Part shown: one piece after another, positions 26,075-34,243 of the stretch
Layout: every line of letters starts with the position of its first letter
Numbering within the stretch: the stretch's first letter is position 1
From: Kosakonia cowanii JCM 10956 = DSM 18146
GTDB lineage: Bacteria > Pseudomonadota > Gammaproteobacteria > Enterobacterales > Enterobacteriaceae
NCBI RefSeq assembly: GCF_001975225.1
Contig: NZ_CP019445.1
Coordinates: 930,001 to 994,000, forward strand
Length of the DNA: 64,000 nucleotides
Reading direction: 5' to 3'
The notes under the pieces: generated by a model
The model's database searches: none
What the model saw: only the letters and a program-made list of their open reading frames with translations
What the model was told of the DNA's origin: nothing
Program-made: the position numbers and the translations under genes

Positions 26075-27700
26075 ATGAAATATTTTGCCATTTTGACTAA
26101 CCAGGGTACCGCGAAGCTTGCGAACGCCACCGCGCTCGGCACGCAGCTGAAGCTGACCCATATGGCCACTGGTGACGGTAACGGCAGCCTGCCAACGCCC
26201 GATCCCGCACAAACGAAGCTGGTTAACCAGAAACGTATTGCGCCACTGAATATGCTGTTCGTCGACCCTGGTGACGCGAACCAGATTATCGCCGAGCAGG
26301 TCATCCCCGAGAACGAAGGCGGTTTCTGGATCCGCGAAATCGGCCTTTATGACGCCGATGGCACGCTGATTGCCGTTGCTAACTGCCCGGAGACCTATAA
26401 ACCGCTTCTGCTGGAGGGCAGCGCCCGCACACAAACCCTGCGTATGGCGCTGGTGGTCTCTGCTACCTCGGCGGTAAGCCTGAAAATCGATCCGGCTGTG
26501 GTGCTGGCGACGCGCAAGTATGTCGATGACAAGGTTATTGAGGTGAAAGCCTACACCGATAACCAGATGAAAGAGCATATTGATGTGGCAAACCCACACA
26601 AGCAGTATGCCCCCCTTGCCAGCCCGACATTCAGCGGTGCGCCGAAGGCACCTACTCCGACAGCAGGTAACAGCACTACGCAGATCGCTACCACAGCGTT
26701 TGTTCAGACAGCTATTACTGCGCTGGTTAATGGTGCTCCTGCCACACTGGATACTCTCAAAGAGATCGCTGCGGCTATTAATAACGATCCCAATTTCAGC
26801 GCCACAATAAATAGCGAACTGGCCGGCAAGCAACCTCTCGATGCGGCTTTAACCGCAATTGCCGCTCTCGCAACCAGCGCTAACAAACTTCCCTATTTCT
26901 CCGGTGTTGATACCGTCACGCTGACTGACCTCACTGCGGTCGGGCGAGAACTGATTGCAAAGGGAGCCGTAACAGATATTCGTGCGTACCTGGGTCTTGG
27001 AAGTCTGGCAATTAAAAACAGCCTCACGGCAGCAGAGGTGGGAGCTGTGTCAAAGGCCGGCGATGTGATGTCAGGAAGATTAGCTATTAACGCTGATGGT
27101 GAAGCTGTTGCAATAAAGGGAACCGTCAACGAGGCAGCCAGTTACGTTATTTCACGGGACGCGTCAAATGTGAACCAATGGTATGTCGGCAAGGGCAGCA
27201 ATGATTCCAACGACGTAGCCCTCTACAACTATAAAGGTGAAAACAGACTATTCCTTTCTGAAAGTGGCGCAGTATTCCTGTCACCGAAAACAGGCCAACA
27301 GCTCAATTTAGGTGGAAGTCAGACCAATATTTCAGGCATGGTTATTCCTTCAGACTATGCGAACTTTGATTCGCGCTATCCGTTAAAAAATGCAGCCTCG
27401 AAAGCGGTCAATGGCTGGTTTAAAGACGCCAGCACAGGATTGATTTATCAATGGGGAACCACTGATGCTGTCTATGACGACACGCTGAAAACCATCACGT
27501 TCCCGATTGCATTTCCTTCTGCATGCGTGGCTTTTTTGCCAACGCTGAAACGAAGCACGACAACGTCGAACACATTGGGAATGCTCTCTGTATGGGGACA
27601 GGCGATGAGTAATGCTTCTGCTAACCTGGTCTTCCAGTCAAATGACGGAACCTCTGATGCCCGTACGGGCCTGATTACTTACTGGGCGGTAGGATATTAA
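26075..27700 (+). CDS. Tail fibre protein H3 (long)
   Basis: 541 residues, the longest fibre. The N-terminal attachment domain again matches H1 and H2 (MKYFAILTNQGTAKLANATA). Then comes a shaft region (PLASPTFSGAPKAPTPTAGN, repeats around TLDTLKEIAAAINNDPNFS) and a C-terminal tip without the collar domain, ending GLITYWAVGY, which resembles Mu/lambda-side fibre ends rather than the H1/H2 tip. It is likely to give a different host range. It is paired with its own assembly protein one base after the stop. Confidence 0.9.
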   Translation: MKYFAILTNQGTAKLANATALGTQLKLTHMATGDGNGSLPTPDPAQTKLVNQKRIAPLNMLFVDPGDANQIIAEQVIPENEGGFWIREIGLYDADGTLIAVANCPETYKPLLLEGSARTQTLRMALVVSATSAVSLKIDPAVVLATRKYVDDKVIEVKAYTDNQMKEHIDVANPHKQYAPLASPTFSGAPKAPTPTAGNSTTQIATTAFVQTAITALVNGAPATLDTLKEIAAAINNDPNFSATINSELAGKQPLDAALTAIAALATSANKLPYFSGVDTVTLTDLTAVGRELIAKGAVTDIRAYLGLGSLAIKNSLTAAEVGAVSKAGDVMSGRLAINADGEAVAIKGTVNEAASYVISRDASNVNQWYVGKGSNDSNDVALYNYKGENRLFLSESGAVFLSPKTGQQLNLGGSQTNISGMVIPSDYANFDSRYPLKNAASKAVNGWFKDASTGLIYQWGTTDAVYDDTLKTITFPIAFPSACVAFLPTLKRSTTTSNTLGMLSVWGQAMSNASANLVFQSNDGTSDARTGLITYWAVGY

Positions 27701-27701
27701 T

Positions 27702-28130
27702 ATGATCTATTTTTACAGTGCCAAAAATAATGCTTTCTATCCGCAAGAATTAAAAGAGGCGTATCAACGCGCCGGCACATGGCCTGACGACCTGGTTGAA
27801 ATTCCGGAGGAGGAGTATCAGCCTATTATCCTGGCGCAATCGTTCGGAAAAGTGATCGCCGCAGACAATAACGGCTTCCCCGTACTGAAAGAGCCGGTTA
27901 TTAACTGGCAGGGAAAAGCGAAGTCAGACCTTAAGAATCGGATTCTGGACGTTAACAGCATTGTTAGTGACTGGAAAGCGGAACTGCAGCTCGGCACCCT
28001 CAGTGAAGAGAATAAGGCGAAGCTTATAAGCTGGCTGGAGTATACCAATAAACTGAAAGCGCTTGATGTTAGTGATGTGACGACTGAGGATCATTACAAA
28101 AATATCGACTGGCCGGCAAAGCCAGCATAA
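27702..28130 (+). CDS. Tail fibre assembly protein (gpG-like), second copy
   Basis: 142 residues, Caudo_TAP family. The C-terminal chaperone part (DVNSIVSDWKAELQLGTLSE, WLEYTNKLKALDVSD, IDWPAKPA) parallels the first copy, while the N-terminal part (MIYFYSAKNNAFYPQELKEA) differs, as expected for a chaperone adapted to a different fibre tip. It directly follows H3, and a terminator ends the cassette. Confidence 0.9.
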   Translation: MIYFYSAKNNAFYPQELKEAYQRAGTWPDDLVEIPEEEYQPIILAQSFGKVIAADNNGFPVLKEPVINWQGKAKSDLKNRILDVNSIVSDWKAELQLGTLSEENKAKLISWLEYTNKLKALDVSDVTTEDHYKNIDWPAKPA

Positions 28131-28135
28131 ATCAA

Positions 28136-28157
28136 ACGGGCTGCGGCCCGTTTTTTT
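28136..28157 (+). terminator. Terminator after the second assembly gene
   Basis: ACGGGC-TGCG-GCCCGT (28136-28151) followed by seven T, a near copy of the other fibre-cassette terminators. Confidence 0.88.
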
Positions 28158-28167
28158 AATTTCCGCT

Positions 28168-28189
28168 GTTGTATCAGCCTCTCTCCAAC
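28168..28189 (+). promoter_or_regulatory. Candidate Ogr site for the FI operon
   Basis: GTTG (28168-28171), 14 bases, CAAC (28186-28189), about 70-90 bases upstream of FI, corresponding to the P2 late promoter PF. Confidence 0.65.
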
Positions 28190-28259
28190 CCGGACAAATA
28201 GCGCGCCGCGACGCCACACTCGAAAATAGCACTCACCCCAACACCACGGAGTTAAACGG

Positions 28260-29441
28260 ATGAGTGATTATCATCATGGCGTTCAGGTCGTCGAAATCAA
28301 CGATGGCACGCGCGTCATTTCCACAGTCTCAACGGCCATTGTCGGCATGGTTTGTACCGCCAGCGATGCAGACGCAGGGATGTTCCCCCTCAATGAACCG
28401 GTTCTGATCACTAACGTGCAGAGCGCAATTGCCAAAGCGGGCAAGCAAGGCACGCTGGCGGCTTCGCTGCAGGCGATTGCCGACCAGGCGAAACCGGTGA
28501 TTGTTGTTGTTCGTGTTGCCGAAGGCAGCGGTGAGGATGCGCAGGCGCAGACCCTCTCCAACATCATCGGCACCACCGACGAAAACGGTAAATATACCGG
28601 CCTGAAAGCGCTGCTGACCGCCGAAGCGGTGACCGGCGTGAAACCGCGCATTCTTGGCGTACCAGGTCTCGATAGCCTCGAAGTCGCTACCGCGCTGGCA
28701 CCGATCTGCCAGAAGCTGCGCGCCTTTGGTTATGTCAGCGCCTGGGGCTGTAAAACCATTTCTGAAGCGATCAAGTATCGCGAAAACTTCAGCCAGCGCG
28801 AACTGATGGTCATTTGGCCGGATTTCCTCGCCTGGGATACCGCCAGCAACAGCTCTTCTGTCGCTTACTCAACGGCTCGCGCGCTGGGCATGCGTGCGGC
28901 GATCGACCAGTCCGCCGGCTGGCATAAAACCCTCTCCAATGTCGGCGTCAATGGCGTTACCGGCATCAGCACCCCGGTGTTCTGGGATCTGCAGGAGTCG
29001 GGCACCGATGCCGATCTGCTGAACGAAGCGGGCGTCACCACGCTGATTCGCAAAGATGGCTTCCGTTTCTGGGGCAACCGCACCTGCTCCGACGATCCGC
29101 TGTTCCTGTTTGAAAACTACACCCGTACCGCGCAGGTGATTGCCGACACCATGGCTGATGCGCATATGTGGGCGGTGGACAAACCGATCACCGCATCGCT
29201 GATTCGCGACATCATCGACGGCATCAATGCCAAATTCCGCGAGCTGAAAAGCAATGGCTACATCATCGATGCCACCTGCTGGTTCGATGAAGAGGCTAAC
29301 GACGCCGCATCGCTGAAGGCGGGCAAGCTCTATATCGATTACGACTATACGCCGGTGCCGCCTCTGGAAAACCTGACCCTGCGCCAGCGCATCACGGATA
29401 AGTATCTGGCGAACCTGGTCTCCTCAGTTAACAGCAAGTAA
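28260..29441 (+). CDS. FI: Tail sheath protein FI
   Basis: 393 residues (396 in P2). Contractile sheath subunit that drives the tube through the target envelope. Clear family sequence (MSDYHHGVQVVEINDGTRVI, FLAWDTASNSSSVAYSTARA, GFRFWGNRTCSDDPLF). Full length and uninterrupted, so a contractile tail is expected. First gene of the FI-FII-E-T-U-D unit. Confidence 0.96.
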   Translation: MSDYHHGVQVVEINDGTRVISTVSTAIVGMVCTASDADAGMFPLNEPVLITNVQSAIAKAGKQGTLAASLQAIADQAKPVIVVVRVAEGSGEDAQAQTLSNIIGTTDENGKYTGLKALLTAEAVTGVKPRILGVPGLDSLEVATALAPICQKLRAFGYVSAWGCKTISEAIKYRENFSQRELMVIWPDFLAWDTASNSSSVAYSTARALGMRAAIDQSAGWHKTLSNVGVNGVTGISTPVFWDLQESGTDADLLNEAGVTTLIRKDGFRFWGNRTCSDDPLFLFENYTRTAQVIADTMADAHMWAVDKPITASLIRDIIDGINAKFRELKSNGYIIDATCWFDEEANDAASLKAGKLYIDYDYTPVPPLENLTLRQRITDKYLANLVSSVNSK

Positions 29442-29452
29442 GGAACAGATAG

Positions 29453-29971
29453 ATGGCAATGCCGCGAAAACTTAAATATATGAACGTGTTCCTCAATGGC
29501 TTTAGCTATCAGGGGATCGCCAAATCCATCACGCTGCCGAAGCTGACCCGCAAGCTGGAGAACTACCGTGGCGCAGGCATGAACGGCGTAGCACCGATTG
29601 ATATGGGTCTCGATGACGAAGCCCTGTCGATGGAGTGGTCGCTGGGCGGCTTCCCTGATGCCGCCATCTGGGAACTCTATGGTGCCACCACCGCGGATGC
29701 GGTTCCGATTCGCTTTGCCGGCTCCTACCAGCGCGACGACACCGGCGAGACGGTTGCTGTTGAAGTGGTAATGCGTGGTCGTCAGAAAGAGATCGACACC
29801 GGCGAGAACAAACCGGGCGAAGATACCGAGTCCAAAATCTCCGTGGTCTGCAGCTACTTCAAGCTGACGATGGATGGCAAGGAGCTGGTGGAAATCGACA
29901 CCGTCAACATGGTGGAGAAAGTGAACGGCGTCGATCGCCTTGAGCAGCACCGCCGTAACATCGGCCTGTAA
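29453..29971 (+). CDS. FII: Major tail tube protein FII
   Basis: 172 residues, the P2 gpFII length. Forms the inner tube (MAMPRKLKYMNVFLNGFSYQ, MNGVAPIDMGLDDEAL). It follows FI by 11 bases. A GC-rich hairpin (about 29979-29998, nine pairs) lies in the gap before E, with a weak T-rich tail that might attenuate read-through. Confidence 0.96.
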   Translation: MAMPRKLKYMNVFLNGFSYQGIAKSITLPKLTRKLENYRGAGMNGVAPIDMGLDDEALSMEWSLGGFPDAAIWELYGATTADAVPIRFAGSYQRDDTGETVAVEVVMRGRQKEIDTGENKPGEDTESKISVVCSYFKLTMDGKELVEIDTVNMVEKVNGVDRLEQHRRNIGL

Positions 29972-30033
29972 TAACCGCCCGGTCAGCCTGCTGGCCGGGT
30001 ACCTTTTCCCGCGAAGAAGAGAGTGAGGATGCC

Positions 30034-30315
30034 ATGAGCAACGAAACTGACAACGTGATTACCCTGGAAACGCCGATTAAGCGCGGTGAGCAGCTGATTA
30101 ACAGCGTGACGCTGATGAAACCCAACGCCGGTACGCTGCGCGGATTGAGCCTGGCGTCGGTGGCGAATGCCGATGTCGATGCGCTGATCAAAGTGCTGCC
30201 GCGCATCACCTCCCCGTCGCTGACGGAGCAGGAAGTGGGCGCCCTCGACCTGGTCGATATGGTCGCGCTGGCGGGCAAGGTGGTCGGTTTTTTGTCACCG
30301 GCTTCGGCACAGTAA
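30034..30315 (+). CDS. E: Tail protein E (tape-measure chaperone, short form)
   Basis: 93 residues (91 in P2). gpE is the short product of the overlapping E/E' pair, which chaperones the tape measure like lambda G/GT. The frame contains the slippery heptamer T-TTT-TTG at 30288-30294 just before its end, allowing a -1 shift into E'. Confidence 0.92.
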   Translation: MSNETDNVITLETPIKRGEQLINSVTLMKPNAGTLRGLSLASVANADVDALIKVLPRITSPSLTEQEVGALDLVDMVALAGKVVGFLSPASAQ

Positions 30316-30467
30316 CTTTTCCGGCCTCTCTGTCGGTTGACGATCTGATGGCGGATATCGCGGTGATCTTTCACTGGCCGCCGTCAGAACTCTACCCCCT
30401 GAGCCTGACAGAACTCATCACCTGGCGCGAGAAAGCGCTACAGCGAAGCGGAAACAGATATGAGTAA
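30034..30467 (+). CDS. E+E': E+E' fusion made by -1 ribosomal frameshift
   Basis: A -1 slip on TTTTTTG at 30288-30294 continues as VTGFGTVTFPASLSVDDLMA and reaches a stop at 30465-30467, giving about 144 residues (142 in P2). The E' part is rich in Trp/Pro (FHWPPSELYPLSL, ITWREKALQ), as in P2. The E' stop overlaps the T start. The end coordinate assumes this frameshift, which is conserved in P2-family tails. Confidence 0.85.
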
Positions 30468-32322
30468 CAGCGCAAAATTAGAGGAATTGCTCACGGCTGT
30501 TGATCAGGCGACGCGCCCGTTTCAATCGTTGCAGACAGAGAGTCTCTCTCTGTCTGACAGCGTGAAAGGAACGGAGAAAAACCTGCGCGGCTTGTACACC
30601 CAGCTTGCGCAGGTCGACGACATCATGCGCGCGGAAAAAGCCCTTGCCTCCGTCAATGCGCAGTTGAGCGACATCAAACAGAACAGGCAAAATGCCGCCA
30701 ACGGCACAGCAGCGCCAGCGATTATCGATCCCTGGAGCGGAAAACCTAAGTCGGAGACAGCGCTCAAAAAGGAACGTCTTACCCTGCGCAGAACGATCAA
30801 AGCTAATAAGACCTCCCTGAAGACAGCCGGTATTGAGGCGAGAACGCCGTTATCCGCACGACTCCAGCTCAATAGCCGTATCAGCGATGAGTCGGCACAG
30901 TTGATCACCCAGCGCCAGGCGCTCAAACAGGAGCAGCACCAGAAGCGCCAGTTGCGTGCGGCAAAAATCCAGGCCGTGCAGCAGCGCATTCTGGGTGCGG
31001 GCGAAAAGGTCTCCGCCATTGGCGAGAGAGGCAAGTCGATTGCCACCACCGGCTTTGAACTCGGCAAAAAAATTATGCAGCCGGGCTATGAAGCGTCGCT
31101 GAAAAACAGCCCGCTTGCGCCGGCTGCGGCGTCCGATAACGCAGAGCCCGGTGCACAGAACAGTACCCCCGCCTCCGGAACAGCGGTCGCTACGCTGCAA
31201 AACGGCTCGGGAACAGCCGTTGCTACCCTGCAAAACAGTACCGGTGCTCCGGGAACGGCGGTCGCAGCATTGCAGAATAGCGCTGCCGGCCCCGCCGCGG
31301 CGATGCAGGGCAGTGTCGGCAACCTGGGTACCGATCTTGAGGCGCTGCAGGCGGCTTATCAGTCCCTGAGCGTTGATATTTTCAGTACCCAGGAGTCATC
31401 CCTGCGCTCGCTGGTGCAGACTGCGACCCGCTACGTCGGGAAGTTGCAAGAGTGGGTGCAAAACAACCAGGGGCTGGTGCAGAGCTTTGGGCTTATTGAT
31501 ACGGTCGTGGTGGGCATTGCAGGCGCTGTCGGCACCGTAGCGGGCGTTATCGCGCCGGTGTTCACCGGCATCAGCACGCTTATCACCATCGCGACGACGC
31601 TCGGCAGCGTATTTACCACTATTTTCGGCGGGATAGCGGCAGTGATTGGCTCACTCACGCTACCGATTGTCGCCACTATTGCCGGCATCGCGGCAGCTGC
31701 GCTGCTGATATATAAGTACTGGGAGCCGGTTAGCGCCTTCTTTGGCGGTGTCATTGAAGGCATCAAAACGGCGTTTGCCCCCATCGCCGAGTTGTTTGCG
31801 CCGTTCCAGCCGCTTTTCGAAGGTATCGGCCAGGTGATAAGTAACATTGCAGGGTGGTTCGGCGATCTGCTCACCCCCGTCAAATCCAGCCAGCAAACCC
31901 TTGAGAGCTTCGGTAACGCCGGAAAGATTTTCGGTCAACTGCTGGTTGAGGCACTGACACTGCCTTTCAAACCGCTAAAACTGCTGATCGAGGGCGTCAC
32001 CTGGTTGCTGGATAAGCTTGGCGTTATTAACAAACAATCCGCTGATGCCAGCCCGGATAAGCAAACCCAACCGACCACTGGCGGTGCAGCGTTTGGCATG
32101 GTGCAACCTCCACGCTTAGACAATTATCAGGCGGCGCGCCCTGCGACCGGCGGATCCTATGTCGATCAAAGCAAGAGCGAATACAACATCACTCTGCAGG
32201 GAGATATGTCATCCGGCGGCGATGGCACGCGCCAGTTAAGAGATCTGCTGGCGCAGCACGAGCAGGAGAAACGCACTAACTCCCTTTCACAATTCAGCGC
32301 GGCAGGAGGATTTGCCTCATGA
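30460..32322 (+). CDS. T: Tape measure protein T
   Basis: 620 residues against 815 in P2, so the predicted tail is shorter. Long N-terminal coiled coil (about 1-200), an Ala/Gly-rich middle containing three imperfect copies of GTAVATLQN starting at residues 240, 251 and 265, and a hydrophobic segment (about 345-415) typical of tape measures (VVVGIAGAVGTVAGVIAPVF). It fixes tube length and is ejected on contraction. It overlaps E' upstream and U downstream. Confidence 0.93.
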   Translation: MSNSAKLEELLTAVDQATRPFQSLQTESLSLSDSVKGTEKNLRGLYTQLAQVDDIMRAEKALASVNAQLSDIKQNRQNAANGTAAPAIIDPWSGKPKSETALKKERLTLRRTIKANKTSLKTAGIEARTPLSARLQLNSRISDESAQLITQRQALKQEQHQKRQLRAAKIQAVQQRILGAGEKVSAIGERGKSIATTGFELGKKIMQPGYEASLKNSPLAPAAASDNAEPGAQNSTPASGTAVATLQNGSGTAVATLQNSTGAPGTAVAALQNSAAGPAAAMQGSVGNLGTDLEALQAAYQSLSVDIFSTQESSLRSLVQTATRYVGKLQEWVQNNQGLVQSFGLIDTVVVGIAGAVGTVAGVIAPVFTGISTLITIATTLGSVFTTIFGGIAAVIGSLTLPIVATIAGIAAAALLIYKYWEPVSAFFGGVIEGIKTAFAPIAELFAPFQPLFEGIGQVISNIAGWFGDLLTPVKSSQQTLESFGNAGKIFGQLLVEALTLPFKPLKLLIEGVTWLLDKLGVINKQSADASPDKQTQPTTGGAAFGMVQPPRLDNYQAARPATGGSYVDQSKSEYNITLQGDMSSGGDGTRQLRDLLAQHEQEKRTNSLSQFSAAGGFAS

Positions 32323-32768
32323 TGCTGGCACTTGGGCTTTTTGTATTTATGCGGCAGACGCTGCCCTATCAAACCATGCAACGCGATAGCACCTTCAGAT
32401 GGCCCAGCAACGCGCGCATGGGTAAACGCAACGCCTTTCAGTACACCGGGCCGGAAAACGACACCATCACTATCAGTGGCGAACTCTTCCCGGAGATTAC
32501 CGGCGGCACGCTGTCACTTTCGGCGGTACGTCTGATGGCGGAACAGGGCAAAGCCTGGCCGCTGATTGATGGTACGGGCATGATTTACGGGATGTTTGTG
32601 ATTAATAGCGTCAGCGAAACCGGCACCCTTTTTTACCCGGACGGATCACCGCGCAAAATCAACTTCACCTTGAAGCTGACCCGCGTCGATGAGTCGCTGA
32701 AAGCGATGTTTGGCGATATTTATGACCAGGGTAAGCAGCTGGCGACCAACATGCTGGAGAGGTTCTGA
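32319..32768 (+). CDS. U: Tail protein U
   Basis: 149 residues (159 in P2), LysM-associated tail hub protein of the P2 gpU family (MMLALGLFVFMRQTLPYQTM, FRWPSNARMGKRNAFQY). AGGAGG lies before the start. It overlaps the T stop by four bases and the D start by one base. Confidence 0.94.
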   Translation: MMLALGLFVFMRQTLPYQTMQRDSTFRWPSNARMGKRNAFQYTGPENDTITISGELFPEITGGTLSLSAVRLMAEQGKAWPLIDGTGMIYGMFVINSVSETGTLFYPDGSPRKINFTLKLTRVDESLKAMFGDIYDQGKQLATNMLERF

Positions 32769-33907
32769 TGCTTAATGCATTCACAAACGGCTTAGCACGG
32801 GTAAAAACGCCGGCATTTTCATTAAAGCTCGGGAAGAAGGATATTACGGGCAATATTCAGTCCCGGTTGATTGCCCTGACGGTGACGGATAACCGGGGGT
32901 TCGAAGCGGATACGCTTACGCTGACACTTGATGATGCTGACGGGCAAATCGAGATGCCAGAGCGGAGCAATGTCATCACGCTGGCCATCGGCTGGCAGGG
33001 TGCTGCGCTGACTGAAATGGGCTCCTTTATTGTCGACCAGGTCAGCCACAAAGGCACACCGGATCAGGTTAGCGTCACCGCTAAAAGCGCAGATTTTCGC
33101 GGCAGCCTGAACAGCCCACAGGATAGCTCCTGGCATGATACGACGCTCGGCGCCATCGTTGAGGAGATTGCTAAACGTAATAAGCTGGACACCAGTCTGC
33201 CACCCTCGCTGGCGCAGATTAAGATTGCGCATATCGATCAGTCGAATGAGTCCGACGCAAACTTTCTGACGCGCCTGGCGCGGCGTAACGGTGCCGAGAT
33301 CGCCGTCAAATCGGGCAAACTGTTTTTCATCGTCCCGGGCATGTGCGTAGTAGGCGGCGAAACAATGCCCTCCGCCACGATAGCCCGTAGCGATGGCGAC
33401 AGCCATGATTTCTCGGTTGCCGATCGCATCAACTACTCTGGCGTCACGGCGCATTGGCAAGATACCGCCATGCCAAAAAACCAGAACACGATTCAGCTAC
33501 AGAGAACATCATCGCAACAGAAGGTCACGCCGATTTCCCATCCGCAGGCGGTCAGTAGCCAGGCAGCCTCAAATGGGAAAAGCGAGCCGACAGACTACAC
33601 AGCAGGCTCAAAAGAAAACGTTCTGATTCTCTCCACCACGTTCGCGAATAAAGAGGAGGCGAAGCTGGCAGCTGAAGCCCAATGGAGCGAGATCCAGCGC
33701 AACGCGGCGAAATTTTCAATTACCCTTGCGCAGGGCAGAGCAGACCTGCGTCCCGAAACGCCGGTGATAGTGACTGGGTTCAAAAATGTGATTAACGCCA
33801 GGATGTGGGTCGTCAAAAAAGTGACCCATACCATGAACACGCAGGGTTTTGTCAGCAGTGTGGAGCTGGAGGTTCGCATTAATAATGTTGAGTATGATGC
33901 AAAATAA
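32768..33907 (+). CDS. D: Baseplate hub protein D
   Basis: 379 residues (387 in P2), gp27/VgrG-like hub at the end of the tube (FSLKLGKKDITGNIQSRLI, VSHKGTPDQVSVTAKSADFR, DANFLTRLARRNGAEIAVK). It is the last gene of the FI operon. An 81-base gap with its own control elements leads to ogr. Confidence 0.95.
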   Translation: MLNAFTNGLARVKTPAFSLKLGKKDITGNIQSRLIALTVTDNRGFEADTLTLTLDDADGQIEMPERSNVITLAIGWQGAALTEMGSFIVDQVSHKGTPDQVSVTAKSADFRGSLNSPQDSSWHDTTLGAIVEEIAKRNKLDTSLPPSLAQIKIAHIDQSNESDANFLTRLARRNGAEIAVKSGKLFFIVPGMCVVGGETMPSATIARSDGDSHDFSVADRINYSGVTAHWQDTAMPKNQNTIQLQRTSSQQKVTPISHPQAVSSQAASNGKSEPTDYTAGSKENVLILSTTFANKEEAKLAAEAQWSEIQRNAAKFSITLAQGRADLRPETPVIVTGFKNVINARMWVVKKVTHTMNTQGFVSSVELEVRINNVEYDAK

Positions 33908-33930
33908 AAATCACAAATGCATTAATTAAC

Positions 33931-33943
33931 TTGTATTTGCAAG
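33931..33943. promoter_or_regulatory. Candidate CI operator upstream of ogr
   Basis: TTGTATTTGCAAG fits the motif T[CT]G[CT]ATTTGC[AG]A seen in the cI control region and is itself a CTTG-N6-CAAG dyad when the preceding base is included. In phage 186, CI represses the late-activator promoter pB directly, which would correspond to this site. Confidence 0.5.
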
Positions 33944-33988
33944 ATTGGAGGCTATCATAGCTAGCATAAACACGAAGGAGACCCCATT

Positions 33989-34183
33989 ATGATGCATTGC
34001 CCGGTATGCCAGCAGGCGGCGCATGCGCGCTCCAGCCGCTACCTCAGTACCGAAACCAAAGAGCGTTATCACCAGTGCCAGAACGTTGAGTGTGGTTGTA
34101 CGTTTGTCACCCATGAATCGCTGGCACGCTATATTGTCCGGCCTGTGGCAGCGCCCACCGCTTCGCCTGCCAGCCTGCGCTAA
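33989..34183 (+). CDS. ogr: Late transcription activator Ogr/B
   Basis: 64 residues (72 in P2). Zinc-finger activator with two cysteine pairs (HCPVCQ and CQNVEC) and the conserved ERYHQCQN core. It binds the dyads upstream of late promoters and contacts the alpha subunit of RNA polymerase. AAGGAG is eight bases before the first of two adjacent ATGs. It is the last gene of the element. Confidence 0.95.
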   Translation: MMHCPVCQQAAHARSSRYLSTETKERYHQCQNVECGCTFVTHESLARYIVRPVAAPTASPASLR

Positions 34184-34197
34184 CGTCGCACCTCATT

Positions 34198-34222
34198 AAG
34201 CCTGCATCCGCAGGCTTTTTTT
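34198..34222 (+). terminator. Terminator after ogr
   Basis: AAGCCTGC-ATCC-GCAGGCTT (34198-34217) with a T run. Confidence 0.9.
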
Positions 34223-34243
34223 ATGCCTGTAGATCGCCCGTTT

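Larger units (their letters stand above)
12647..34222. mobile_element. P2/186-like tail element without head genes (candidate tailocin)
   Basis: 21.6-kb insertion between the PepSY/DUF2946 unit and rplS. Gene order is int, cI | cox-like, DUF5347, DUF2732, TraR/DksA-like, A, SOS gene, X, holin, lysozyme, Rz, Rz1, R, V, W, J, I, H1, H2, G, H3, G, FI, FII, E/E', T, U, D, ogr. This is the P2/186 order, but portal, large terminase, scaffold, capsid, small terminase and head completion (Q, P, O, N, M, L) and tail gene S are missing. Every remaining frame is open at near-family length. Tail plus lysis plus SOS control without a head is what defines R-type tailocins, although integrase and replication genes, normally lost in those, are retained. 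Confidence 0.85.

Noticed and set aside
22938..28157. Possible invertible tail-fibre switch as in Mu or P1.
   Set aside because: All three fibre genes are complete and in the same orientation; there is no recombinase gene nearby and no inverted crossover sites of the Gin/Cin type were seen.
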